DNA of 41,168 nucleotides, taken from assembly GCA_001941075.1 (NCBI GenBank), contig MSHH01000062.1:1-41168 (forward strand), read 5' to 3'. A program made the position numbers and the translations under genes. The notes below the pieces were generated by a model. The model was not told the DNA's origin and searched no databases. It saw only the letters and a list, made by a program, of their open reading frames with translations. Positions 1 through 7,902 of the stretch are shown here, one piece after another. Positions within the stretch are counted from its first letter, which is position 1; each line of letters starts with the position of its first letter. The stretch comes from Oscillospiraceae bacterium Zagget6. GTDB lineage: Bacteria; Bacillota; Clostridia; Oscillospirales; Oscillospiraceae.

Positions 1-1
1 C

Positions 2-319
2 ACGATCCTCCGGAAAAGCATCGCTATCATCGTATTCCTGTTTCTGTTCGCGTGGATGGCGCATCAGGCGGGTGCGGAAACCTTTGTAGATGGACTTCTG
101 CTGGTGTACGGCTACATGATTGTGTTGGCAGCGTTTGACACCTGCTTTCTCGACTGGGTGCTGTTTGCCAACATCAAACGGGTGCGCCTGCCGGGGACAG
201 AGCATATGGACAGAGAGTATCATCAGAAATGGTTCCATGTGAAGGTTATGCTGCCCATGGTGCCTGTTTTTGCCGTGGGAGGTGTCATCATTTCCCTGAT
301 GGTGACGGGGATTTGGTAA
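2..319 (+). CDS. Partial integral membrane protein (5' end outside window)
   Basis: The reading frame is open from the window edge, so the start lies upstream; an internal ATG at 56 is unlikely to be the true start because the frame upstream encodes a hydrophobic helix. About three membrane segments are visible. A central F-x-D-W-x-L motif (FLDWVLF) is followed by a polar, His-rich stretch and a last hydrophobic helix. The same layout occurs in the protein at 4246-4743 (FFDWYLL, then His-rich, then a terminal helix), so I infer that the two are paralogues. It stops 24 bases before the MBL-fold gene and is probably in the same operon. I do not recognise a function. Confidence 0.75.
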   Translation, partial: TILRKSIAIIVFLFLFAWMAHQAGAETFVDGLLLVYGYMIVLAAFDTCFLDWVLFANIKRVRLPGTEHMDREYHQKWFHVKVMLPMVPVFAVGGVIISLMVTGIW

Positions 320-343
320 AGCGATGGGAAAGAGGGATGAAAA

Positions 344-1231
344 ATGTCAAAATCGGCATCAGAATTTCAAGAAAAAGCTATGGCACTGCTCTATCGGGGC
401 AAGGAAATTTTCAAGCCCCTGAACACGGGATGGATTGACAGTCACGTTGCCTGCGTCCGGGAGTTTGTGGCAAACATCTTTTTTTACACGAAAAACGGCA
501 CCACGATTATGATTGATGCGGGCTATAACTATGACCGGCTTGAAGAAAAGATGAGCTGGCTGGGCATCGACCCAGCCGCTGTCCGTCATATCCTTATCAC
601 CCATCAGGATACCGACCATGTGGGCGCGGTGGAGGCGGACAGCCCTGGTCTGTTTCAGGATGCCACGCTCTATATCGGGGAGGAGGAAAACCGCTACCTA
701 ACCGGCGAAAAACGACGCAGAGTGTACTACGGATTTTATAAGCTGCCCCAGGTGCATATCGAAAACTCGAAGGTGCTTTTGCAGGATGGTCAGGTATTTT
801 CTATTGGAGATATTCAGATCGAGTGTTTCCTGGTGCCTGGTCATACCTGGGGGCACATGGTTTACCTCGTAGACGGAGCGTATCTGTTTACTGGGGATAC
901 GTTATGGTTTGGCCCGGACGGGGGTCGCAGCTTCATCAACGTGCTGGCCGAGGACAACAAGCTGGCATTCCGATCTCTGGAAGTGCTGGAGGAAAGGCTC
1001 CGCAGCGGGAATCTCCGTCCTAAAATCATCACCGGTCATACCGGCTGGACAGACGATCTGGATTTTGCTTTTGCCCACCGGGACAAGGTGTGCAATGCAT
1101 GGTTCCGACAGAAGCCTCATGATTCGTCGGCTCCCTATGATGCCTATGACGAATCGGATGATACTGAGGAAAAGGCGAGAAATAACCAGCGACAAAAGCA
1201 GAAGCGGGAAAACCACAATGAGAACATATAA
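344..1231 (+). CDS. MBL-fold metallo-hydrolase
   Basis: This is a 295-residue metallo-beta-lactamase-fold protein. The metal-binding signature reads THQDTDHVG in place of the usual T-H-x-H-x-D-H-x-G, so the second histidine is aspartate. Later metal motifs are present: GHTWGH, then FTGDTLW, and a C-terminal GHTGW. Members act as hydrolases (thioesterase, lactonase, glyoxalase-type and others) on a di-metal centre; the substrate cannot be read from sequence. There is no signal peptide, so it is cytoplasmic. The ATG at 344 has an AGAGGGA Shine-Dalgarno. The tail after about residue 255 is charged and low-complexity and overlaps the next gene by 14 bases, implying translational coupling. Confidence 0.88.
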   Translation: MSKSASEFQEKAMALLYRGKEIFKPLNTGWIDSHVACVREFVANIFFYTKNGTTIMIDAGYNYDRLEEKMSWLGIDPAAVRHILITHQDTDHVGAVEADSPGLFQDATLYIGEEENRYLTGEKRRRVYYGFYKLPQVHIENSKVLLQDGQVFSIGDIQIECFLVPGHTWGHMVYLVDGAYLFTGDTLWFGPDGGRSFINVLAEDNKLAFRSLEVLEERLRSGNLRPKIITGHTGWTDDLDFAFAHRDKVCNAWFRQKPHDSSAPYDAYDESDDTEEKARNNQRQKQKRENHNENI

Positions 1232-1892
1232 AAAGATTACTATCGCCCTTCTTTGCGGACTGCTGGGCTGTGTGTGCTTTGGCGTTGGGGATTGGCTTAT
1301 GATCTACGGCGACACGGCCTATTCCGGGACAATTTCCTGGCTGACGGCAGGGGCGGCGCACATCGCTCCCTGGCGCAATAATCTGGCTATGGCACTGGCC
1401 TTCCCCGGTATCATCCTGTATGGGATCGCACTGTTTGCGATTGGGGAACTGATCACTGGAGAAGGGCGGCAAAAAGTTTACCACTATCTGACCTCATTCG
1501 GCTTGACCCCGTGGCTGTGCCTGCATCTGTTTTACATCATGATTCTATATGGTTTCGCCTGGATGAGCGGGAACGGGTACGCCTCCGCTGCCCTTCCGGT
1601 TTCAGAGGCAGTCTTTTCCCATTTTTCCTGGCTCGTGTTGGTGAGTGAAGCGCTGATGCTGCCGCCCTACCTCTATTGGGGCTGGCTGGTATTGCGTGGA
1701 CAAAGCGTCCTGCCCCGGCAGGTGGTTCTGTCCAATCCGCTGATTTTCTATCTTGTGTTGAAGCTGCTAACCCTGCTTATGCCGGACAGTGCGTTTCGTC
1801 TGGCTTTTACCAACGGCCTGATGAGTGAGAGCATGGTTTTATGGTTCGGGAGTATATTGATATGGCTGTATCTGCACCGAAACAGCAAATAA
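1218..1892 (+). CDS. Multi-pass membrane protein, DUF6796-like
   Basis: This 224-residue protein is mostly hydrophobic, with about six predicted membrane helices. An N-terminal helix is followed by a G-D-W-L-M-I-Y-G-D motif of the kind I associate with the DUF6796 family; that assignment is from memory and moderate. The open frame extends upstream to 909, but that part lies inside the MBL gene in another frame. The ATG at 1218 begins a typical basic-then-hydrophobic N-terminus, so I choose it. It overlaps the preceding stop. Function unknown. Confidence 0.8.
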   Translation: MRTYKKITIALLCGLLGCVCFGVGDWLMIYGDTAYSGTISWLTAGAAHIAPWRNNLAMALAFPGIILYGIALFAIGELITGEGRQKVYHYLTSFGLTPWLCLHLFYIMILYGFAWMSGNGYASAALPVSEAVFSHFSWLVLVSEALMLPPYLYWGWLVLRGQSVLPRQVVLSNPLIFYLVLKLLTLLMPDSAFRLAFTNGLMSESMVLWFGSILIWLYLHRNSK

Positions 1893-1927
1893 CTTATAGC
1901 GTGGGTCAATCACGGGGAGGGCGAAAC

Positions 1928-1972
1928 ATGAGTTTCTTTCAAAATACCTGCAAGGAAGGAGCATCAGCATGA
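1928..1972 (+). CDS. Possible 14-residue upstream ORF
   Basis: A short ORF (ATG at 1928, TGA at 1970-1972) has its own purine-rich ribosome site (GGGGAGGG at about 1914-1921). Its stop overlaps the ATG of the next gene in an ATGA arrangement. The AAGGAAGGA that serves the next gene lies inside it. It could be a translational-coupling leader or chance; the peptide has no recognisable feature. Confidence 0.25.
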   Translation: MSFFQNTCKEGASA

Positions 1973-2634
1973 AATACACAGGGCAATACTGGATTATGAT
2001 TGCTCCCTTTATGAAAAGGCTGTTGGCGAAAAAGTATGGGCGAAAGGCCGCAAGAGAATACATAAAGAAAGCAAAGCCCATCTACCGGCAAATGCTGGCC
2101 CAGGCGGAGGACATCGGCGCAAAAAATCCCATGGCGCACAACGTCTATATGTCCTTTGTGTTCATGGCGATTTGGAAAGCGGCTGACGGAGCCATTACGC
2201 CGGACGATATGCGGGGCATGACCAGGGAGCTGTTGGATATGAAAATCGTCCGAACGGTCATGGGCGGCGGCCTGAATGTCAACAAGCCAGGAGATATGGA
2301 CAGGTTGAACGAGAAATTCCACAAATGTGCAAAATGGGCGGAGGGACATCCGGAATATCGGGAGAAAACCTGGGATTTCCATTTTGACGACACACTTCAC
2401 AAGTCTGGCATATACTATCATTTCACGAGATGTCCGTTAAACGATTACGCGAGAACCTACGGTTATCTGGAAATCCTGCCGGTGATGTGCGAGCTGGATC
2501 ACCTGCTGGCAGGGCTGTACCACGCAAGGCTCTATCGTGAGCAGACACTGGCAAGCGATGGGACTGTTTGCGACTACTGGTTTGTAGGAGACCAAGAGCG
2601 GGATTATTCTGCGGAAGGAGAAAAAATGCCATGA
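1969..2634 (+). CDS. L-2-amino-thiazoline-4-carboxylate hydrolase family protein (copy 1)
   Basis: This 221-residue soluble protein has the C-terminal signature of the ATC-hydrolase family: an R-C-P turn, then M-C-E-L-D (about residue 173), then a C-D-Y-W motif near the end. The founding member opens the thiazoline ring of ATC on the route to L-cysteine, but most family members have no known substrate, so I call only the family. The N-terminal 90 residues are helical and basic. The ATG at 1969 is preceded by AAGGAAGGA. It overlaps the next ATG by four bases. A diverged paralogue lies at 4769-5416. Confidence 0.75.
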   Translation: MKYTGQYWIMIAPFMKRLLAKKYGRKAAREYIKKAKPIYRQMLAQAEDIGAKNPMAHNVYMSFVFMAIWKAADGAITPDDMRGMTRELLDMKIVRTVMGGGLNVNKPGDMDRLNEKFHKCAKWAEGHPEYREKTWDFHFDDTLHKSGIYYHFTRCPLNDYARTYGYLEILPVMCELDHLLAGLYHARLYREQTLASDGTVCDYWFVGDQERDYSAEGEKMP

Positions 2635-3560
2635 GTATTCGATTTCAAATCGCCAGCGCTCTGGTCAAAGCCAGCGGCATGAAGAAGCTGTTTGCACTTC
2701 CCCAGGAGGAATTGCTGGAAAAGGTACGGAAGCTGAATCGGAAGCGGGATTTCCGGATTCCAAAAAGAAAGCAGTTTCACTACACGGAAAAAACGATTTT
2801 GGGGCAGTATTCCTGCCTGAAAATCGAGACACAGCCCACGCCGTCCAAACGGGCGCTGCTGTTTTTCTTCGGCGGCGGATATATTCTCGGTCCTGACGAT
2901 GGAGATGTAAAGCTGGCAGAAAAATTTGGCAAGGCATCCGGGCGGGATGTGTGGTTCCCTTACTATCCGCTTTGTACGGATCACTGCGTGAAGGAAGCCT
3001 TTGGGATGGTCTATGAAACGTACCGGCAGATGTTGCAGGAATATGCGCCGGAGGATATTGCGGTTATTGGTTTTTCCTCCGGGGCGGCGCTGGCATTGGG
3101 GGTCTGTCTGAATAACAACGCGCAGCCGGAACCGCTGCCCATGCCCAGCCTAATCATCGCCTCGTCTCCGGGCAGTGTTCCGTTTAGCAACGAGGAGCGG
3201 AAATAGATGGCGGAATTGTCCCCGAAAGACATTTTGGTGGATGCTGTTTTTATGACGACGGTGCGGAAAATCATGGAGCATGGCGAACAGGTGCCGGACT
3301 ATATGCTCTCCGGCGTTCAGGGCGATTTTGCAAATTTCCCGATGACGCATTTCTACTATGGGAGCAATGAGGTGTTGTATGTCGAAGCGCCTTATTTTGC
3401 CAAGGCGTATGAAAAATATGGCGCAGCCTGTGCATTTCACATCGGGCAAGGACTGTGTCACTGCTATCCGACCTTTGACTTTTATCCAGAGGGAAAACAG
3501 ACACAGGAGGAAATCATAGGTCTGCTGCAAAATGACAGCAATACAGGTGAACAGGTATGA
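2631..3560 (+). pseudogene. Alpha/beta hydrolase interrupted by an in-frame TAG
   Basis: Two consecutive open frames in the same phase (2631-3206 and 3207-3560) make one hormone-sensitive-lipase-type hydrolase of about 309 residues, split only by TAG at 3204-3206. The first part carries the oxyanion motif F-F-G-G-G-Y and the nucleophile elbow G-F-S-S-G-A. The second part carries the cap/strand region and a C-terminal histidine-containing HIGQGLCH stretch that should supply the catalytic His. Neither half alone has a full triad. The 5' ATG overlaps the preceding TGA and has GGAAGGAG upstream; the 3' end overlaps the methyltransferase start. A nonsense mutation or a sequencing error are the simplest readings. 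Confidence 0.8.
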
Positions 3561-4182
3561 ATAAAAAGCTATGGGACATCTACGCTCCAATTTATGAAAA
3601 GGCCATGCGGGGTGACCGCAAGGCTTATGGCTTGATGTACGAGCGCATCCCCCAGGTCATTCAGGGCATGGACGTGCTGGAGGTTGCCACAGGCCCCGGC
3701 CTACTGGCAAAGCACGTCGCCTATGCCGCAAAGAAAATGATCGCCACAGATTATTCCGATGGTATGATAAGGGAAGCAAAGAAGGGCAGCTATCCGGAGA
3801 ATCTGCGCTTTGAGGTGGTAGACGCAGAACATCTTCCCTATGGAGACGATTCCTTTGACGCGGTGATTATCGCCAATGCCCTGCACATTGTTCCGAACCC
3901 AGAGAAATCAGCAACTATGTGTATCACAACATCATGGGTTTCGATAAGCATGAGTTGATTCTGGAAAGCTTGCGGGTTCTAAAAAAGGGCGGCGTGTTTG
4001 CTATTAACGATTGCATGAAGCCGAAAATATACGGCGATATGGAGGCGTTTGCCCAGAAGCTGCGGGACATGGGCTATCAGGACGTGCGGCTGGTGAATAT
4101 GTCGGAGCTTGTCTTCGGCTCGGAAAGCCGTGCCAATATGATGATGCTGGGGAATTCCCGTATGCTGGTAGGCAGGAAGTAA
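3557..4182 (+). pseudogene. Broken, apparently chimeric SAM-dependent methyltransferase
   Basis: The 5' frame (3557-3958) encodes a class I methyltransferase N-terminus: motif I LEVATGPG, an acidic T-D-Y-S-D loop, and D-S-F-D-A-V-I-I-A-N-A-L-H-I-V-P-N-P-E. After about 3904 the sense continues in another frame to 4182, starting I-S-N-Y-V-Y-H-N-I-M-G and running through R-V-L-K-K-G-G-V-F to a clean C-terminus. Both flanks of the junction encode the same structural element (post-motif II), so this is more than a simple frameshift: two related methyltransferase genes seem to have been joined by a deletion. The 5' frame runs into a short nonsense tail and stops at 3958. Probably non-functional. 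Confidence 0.72.
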
Positions 4183-4245
4183 AAAGCCCACAGGCGTTTT
4201 GCCGTGGCGTGAATTGGAAAACCTTCCACGAAAGAGAAAAATGTC

Positions 4246-4743
4246 ATGAAAATAACGCTTATTTCGACGCTTATGATTATGCTCGGCTATTTTCTCATGC
4301 TGTACGGCGCAGTCGGCTTTATTCAGGACAAACGGCTTTTCTCCTCCGCGCCGAAAGAAAACCTGGCCGTGATTCCGGACAGAAAAGAGAGATTCAAGGG
4401 CGCGCATATCGTGGGCTGGGTGATTGTCGTATTCGCTGTGCTGCTGTTCATCGGTGCATTTGCTCTGGGCATTTGGGACGGTGCAAGAAATGATTTCGGC
4501 TCTCTCAAATACTTCATCCGGTTTCTCGCCATGCTCTATGGGATGGAGATTTACGACATTCTCTTTTTTGACTGGTATCTGCTCTGTCGCTCCAACTTCT
4601 TCCCGCATTTTTATCCGGAGACGAAGGGCATCGTGGGACCGCAGATGTTCGGCTATAACAAGAAGGCGCATATTATACATCTCATCGTGTATATCCCCGC
4701 CTGCGCTTTGCTGGCGCTGGCCTGCGGCGCACTGTTTTCATAA
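4246..4743 (+). CDS. Four-helix membrane protein, paralogue of the window-edge protein
   Basis: This 165-residue hydrophobic protein has about four membrane helices (near residues 7-27, 50-73, 83-108 and 140-163). A basic cytoplasmic or external loop follows helix 1. The F-F-D-W-Y-L-L motif after helix 3, followed by a polar Pro/His-rich stretch and a last helix, matches the layout of the partial protein at 2-319. The ribosome site is weak (AAAGAGAAA), and the ATG at 4246 lies just after a two-codon ATG-TCA-TGA. It is followed closely by the second ATC-hydrolase-family gene. Function unknown. Confidence 0.75.
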   Translation: MKITLISTLMIMLGYFLMLYGAVGFIQDKRLFSSAPKENLAVIPDRKERFKGAHIVGWVIVVFAVLLFIGAFALGIWDGARNDFGSLKYFIRFLAMLYGMEIYDILFFDWYLLCRSNFFPHFYPETKGIVGPQMFGYNKKAHIIHLIVYIPACALLALACGALFS

Positions 4744-4768
4744 AATTAATGAGGTAGGCAAAACAAAA

Positions 4769-5416
4769 ATGAAAAATACAATCTGCGAGAGACTCATGTG
4801 GGCAGCGATGACCCCCACAATGTTCAAGTACATAAATGAAAACTGCGGCGAGGTCGATACCGCTGCTGTCAAGAAAAAAGCCCGCAAGAACTACAAAGCA
4901 ATGGTCGAGAGGACACCCGACATCGGCAGCTTCATGAAAAATACGCTCCGTATTTCGCTGGCCGGAGGTATTGTCTGGCTGGCTGTCTATGACGCAATGG
5001 ACGGAAAAATGAGCCATGAGCAATTCGGAGAAATGGTAAAGGTCACAATGCAGGCTCCGCTGATTCAAAAAGCGTTCGGCAGCAAAAATCCCTTTGATTC
5101 TGAATACCAGAAGAAAAAAGCCGAAAAGGATAAAGTCGCCAATGCCATGAGCGATAGCGAATTTAACTGGATTACGGAGACGATTCCCGGCAGAAACGAG
5201 GATGAATACACGACAATTTATCATCGCTGTGGGCTGTGTGCGCTTGGCAGGCAGGAACACCACGAGGACTTGATTCCGTATATGTGCGAAATGGATTTTA
5301 TCTCCGTTGATCTGATGGGCGGGGTGCTTCACAGAACCGGCACGATCACTGCCGGTGCGGAAATGTGCGATTTTTATGTCTGCAAGAAGGGATCGGAATG
5401 GGATAAGAAAATTTAG
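4769..5416 (+). CDS. L-2-amino-thiazoline-4-carboxylate hydrolase family protein (copy 2)
   Basis: This 215-residue protein shares the family C-terminus with the protein at 1969-2634: Y-H-R-C, then M-C-E-M-D, then M-C-D-F-Y. Outside these motifs the two are strongly diverged. A longer open frame begins upstream at 4424, but it lies inside the membrane-protein gene. The ATG at 4769 with GAGGTAGG nine bases upstream is the sensible start. There is no signal peptide; a moderately hydrophobic helix near residue 65 may be buried. The substrate is unknown, and the family name should not be taken as proof of ATC hydrolysis. Confidence 0.72.
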   Translation: MKNTICERLMWAAMTPTMFKYINENCGEVDTAAVKKKARKNYKAMVERTPDIGSFMKNTLRISLAGGIVWLAVYDAMDGKMSHEQFGEMVKVTMQAPLIQKAFGSKNPFDSEYQKKKAEKDKVANAMSDSEFNWITETIPGRNEDEYTTIYHRCGLCALGRQEHHEDLIPYMCEMDFISVDLMGGVLHRTGTITAGAEMCDFYVCKKGSEWDKKI

Positions 5417-5426
5417 GGAGTAAGCT

Positions 5427-6215
5427 ATGAAAACATATGAATTTGGAGACAAAAACAAACCTGTTATCCTGCTGCTGCCGGGTACCTGCTGCCACTGGAA
5501 AGCTACCTTCAGCGAGGTGATTCCGCTGCTGGAGAGAAGCTTCTATGTGGTCTGCGTTTCTTATGATGGATTTGACGAGACGGAGGGCATGGTTTTTCCG
5601 TCCATGACAGAGGAAACCGAAAAAATAGAGACATACATACAGGAACGATTTGACGGAAAAATCTGCTGTGCCTATGGCTGTTCCCTGGGCGGCTCCTTTG
5701 TAGGTTTGCTGGCGCAGCGGGGAAAAATCCACATCGACCACGGCATTCTCGGCAGCTCGGACTTAGACCAAAGCAGTCCCCTGTCGGCAAGCCTAAAGGC
5801 GCATCTTATAGCGCCCATTCTTCAGGGGATGCTCCAAAAAGGCAAGCTGCCGAACTGGATGAACAGGTGGGTGGAAAAGCGTCCTCCGGAGGAACGCGTC
5901 TATTTTGACAAAATGCTCTCCATGTTCGGCATGGGAACGAAACAGATGGCCTTTGTAAATCGGGAGAGCATTTACAATCAGTTTTATTCCGATTTGGTCA
6001 CGCCTCTTGATGATAAAATCCATGCAGATGGCACAGTCATCCACTGCTTCTACGCCACAAAGATGGGCGAACAATACGAAGCACGCTACCGGCAGCACTT
6101 TGCCGACCCGGATGTGATCCGCCATGATTTGCAGCATGAAGAATTGCTGGTCTGCTATCCGGAGCAATGGGTAAACGAAGTTGAAAACTGTTGCGGTATA
6201 TCGACAGATAAATGA
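5427..6215 (+). CDS. Alpha/beta hydrolase
   Basis: This 262-residue alpha/beta-hydrolase-fold protein has L-L-L-P-G-T near residue 18 (oxyanion region) and a nucleophile elbow G-C-S-L-G-G near residue 89. A likely catalytic histidine lies in the C-terminal H-D-L-Q-H-E-E stretch. A helical cap is predicted between about residues 115 and 195. It is intact, unlike the hydrolase at 2631-3560, and not closely similar to it. GGGAG lies just upstream of the ATG. It is in the same operon, ten bases after the preceding stop. Substrate unknown; esterase, lipase or C-C hydrolase are all possible. Confidence 0.8.
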   Translation: MKTYEFGDKNKPVILLLPGTCCHWKATFSEVIPLLERSFYVVCVSYDGFDETEGMVFPSMTEETEKIETYIQERFDGKICCAYGCSLGGSFVGLLAQRGKIHIDHGILGSSDLDQSSPLSASLKAHLIAPILQGMLQKGKLPNWMNRWVEKRPPEERVYFDKMLSMFGMGTKQMAFVNRESIYNQFYSDLVTPLDDKIHADGTVIHCFYATKMGEQYEARYRQHFADPDVIRHDLQHEELLVCYPEQWVNEVENCCGISTDK

Positions 6216-6241
6216 ATCCACTTGTAGAGATGGAGGAGAGT

Positions 6242-7183
6242 ATGAAAATCCTGATTTATGGGGCAGGAGTCATCGGGTGCGAGCTTGCGCATATGCTTTG
6301 CAAAAAGAATGACATTACCCTTCTGGCTCGTGGGAGGTGGAAAGAGGCCATCGACAACAATGGCCTTGTGATTCGCCATTATGTGCAGCGAAAAACGACG
6401 GTTGACCGCTTAAAAACGATTGATATATTGAAGCCAGGTGACAGGTACGACCTGATTTTCGTCGTCATGCAGGCGTCACAGCTTCCCAATGTGCTTCCGG
6501 TTATCGCAAAGAACACAAGCCACCATATTGTGTTCGTAGGAAACAATATGGCGGCGCAGGAAACCGCTCGGCTGGCGTTGGCGGATTCTCCTGTGAGGAA
6601 AGAGATCGCTTTCGGCTTTCAGGGGACGGCCGGGCGGCGGGAAAACGGAACAGTAATCAGCATCCATGCAGGAGTCGGCATGACGGTGGGCGGGTGTAAT
6701 GCGCCCCTATCGCAAGCATTTCAGGAGAAATTGAATACGGCCTTTGCGAGAACGGGTTGCCGCCTGATCTGGGAGAACCAGATGGATGCCTGGCTGAAAT
6801 GTCATGCCACTTGTGTCCTGCCCATGTGCTACGTCTGCTATATTACAGGCGGTCATCTGTCGAAAGCGACACACAGGTTAAGAAAAGCCATCCTGGATGC
6901 CGATTTGGAAGGCTACCGTGTACTGCAAAAGCTCGGATTTCCCATTCTTCCTGCCGGGGACGAAAAGTGGTTTTCAGGGTCAAAGCGACCCATTATGGCG
7001 GCGATATTCTTTGTCATATATAAAACACCCATCGGCCGGCTTTCGGTCAGCGACCATGCTATGCACGCCGTAAAAGAAATGAAGTATCTTGACGCAGGAT
7101 TTGAAGAACTGCGTAAAAAGGCTGGCGTTCCCACTCCGGCATGGGACAGCCTGCGTACTGATTCCAGAATGGAGGAAAGATAA
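6242..7183 (+). CDS. Ketopantoate reductase family (ApbA/PanE-like) oxidoreductase
   Basis: This 313-residue protein has an N-terminal Rossmann motif G-A-G-V-I-G, then A-R-G-R as the NADP-phosphate-binding turn. The V-V-M-Q-A-S-Q stretch and V-G-N-N-M fit the family's substrate and cofactor region, and an all-helical C-terminal domain follows. The frame opens at 6212, but GGAGGAG immediately before the ATG at 6242 and the Rossmann start at residue 2 decide the start. Position at the end of an accessory operon argues against the biosynthetic PanE role; the family also includes reductases of unknown substrate. The stop overlaps the ATG of the truncated GNAT gene (TAATG). Confidence 0.82.
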   Translation: MKILIYGAGVIGCELAHMLCKKNDITLLARGRWKEAIDNNGLVIRHYVQRKTTVDRLKTIDILKPGDRYDLIFVVMQASQLPNVLPVIAKNTSHHIVFVGNNMAAQETARLALADSPVRKEIAFGFQGTAGRRENGTVISIHAGVGMTVGGCNAPLSQAFQEKLNTAFARTGCRLIWENQMDAWLKCHATCVLPMCYVCYITGGHLSKATHRLRKAILDADLEGYRVLQKLGFPILPAGDEKWFSGSKRPIMAAIFFVIYKTPIGRLSVSDHAMHAVKEMKYLDAGFEELRKKAGVPTPAWDSLRTDSRMEER

Positions 7184-7326
7184 TGAGCACTCGTGAATTG
7201 TTTCGTGTTCGTCCGTATCAAGAAGCAGATCTTGCTGACTGCACCACCTGCCTTTATGAGAGCTTTGGACTTTCTCTAATCGGTGAAAAAGGCGACTTAT
7301 GCGGAGTACCGCGTCGCCCGGTCTGA
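7183..7326 (+). pseudogene. Truncated GNAT acetyltransferase (N-terminus only)
   Basis: The ATG at 7183 begins an F-R-V-R-P-Y-Q-E-A-D sequence typical of the first strand and helix of GNAT acetyltransferases. Homology fades after about 33 codons, and the frame then reads through unrelated DNA to TGA at 7326. The acetyl-CoA-binding core is absent. It was the last gene of the upstream operon before the mobile-element DNA replaced its 3' part at about 7280. Confidence 0.6.
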
Positions 7327-7432
7327 GATACAGGAGTATCAGAAGGCACGGCACAATATAGAGGTATTCTCCGAGATGCAGCAGAAAGAGGAAGAACAGG
7401 AGCGCTGGGAACAACAGGCGCAGAATCGTTAG
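7283..7432 (+). pseudogene. C-terminal remnant of a relaxase/mobilisation protein
   Basis: The + frame from about 7283 to TAG at 7432 encodes a highly charged coiled-coil-like tail (A-T-Y-A-E-Y-R-x-A-R, later rich in E, Q and K). I associate this type of tail with the C-terminus of relaxases of Clostridial mobilisable and conjugative elements. It lacks a start codon context and any catalytic part. A terminator-like hairpin follows directly, as expected at a natural gene end. The family call is from memory and moderate. Confidence 0.45.
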
Positions 7433-7442
7433 AATATTTTAA

Positions 7443-7486
7443 CCGGCGCAGTCGCCCTTAATGGGATTGGCTGCACCGGATTTTTC
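7443..7486 (+). terminator. Rho-independent terminator
   Basis: CCGGCGCAGTC pairs with GGCTGCACCGG (two imperfect pairs) around a short loop, followed by ATTTTTC. It lies ten bases after the relaxase-like stop. Confidence 0.6.
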
Positions 7487-7578
7487 GTTGTCGCAGTATG
7501 CAGGTATCAGCTCTTTTGATGTTTTCCGAAATACTCTAATAAGGTTTTACATACTATTCGGTCTATCTATCGGCCTTC

Positions 7579-7902
7579 TCACATAATTCTCGCATACAAT
7601 CTGTTTTCATTCTTTTTCAGTCCCTGATAGCGGGTTTTCACGCTGCCGCTGTAGCCATCTGCGCTACGGTCCACGCCGCAGGTCCGGCAGACCTTGTCTT
7701 TGAACTTCTCCATCTTTGCAGTCTGGGCTGCGCAGTGAGCCAGCCACTCGTCGTGGGAATCAAAGTCAGCGCTGGTTTCTCCCCAGCCCTTCGCGTCCAG
7801 ATACTCGTCCAGTGCGTCCTGAGACAGTCGGACGACGATGGTGGTCACCTTGTGGCCGCTGTCCAGGAAAGTCCCGGAACAAATTGTTTCCATAGCAAAC
7901 AT
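7579..7902 (-). CDS. Hypothetical 107-residue protein with a CxxC motif
   Basis: The ATG at 7902 has GGGAGGGA upstream and overlaps the stop of the preceding (-) frame as TAATG, so the two are translationally coupled. The protein starts with a beta-rich segment, has an acidic, Trp-containing middle, and ends with a V-C-R-T-C-G motif and a basic C-terminus. I do not recognise the family. Its position with other tiny (-) genes of the mobile element suggests an accessory element gene. Confidence 0.55.
   Translation of the reverse strand: MFAMETICSGTFLDSGHKVTTIVVRLSQDALDEYLDAKGWGETSADFDSHDEWLAHCAAQTAKMEKFKDKVCRTCGVDRSADGYSGSVKTRYQGLKKNENRLYARIM

Noticed and set aside
3204-3206. Pyrrolysine or other recoding at the TAG
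   Set aside because: No recoding genes are in the window, and the split gene lies in a decaying operon beside a broken methyltransferase; mutation or error is simpler.
7430-7460. Second attachment site for the tRNA-Ser element
   Set aside because: Only GGCGCAG is shared with the tRNA 3' end, which is too short to support an att site.
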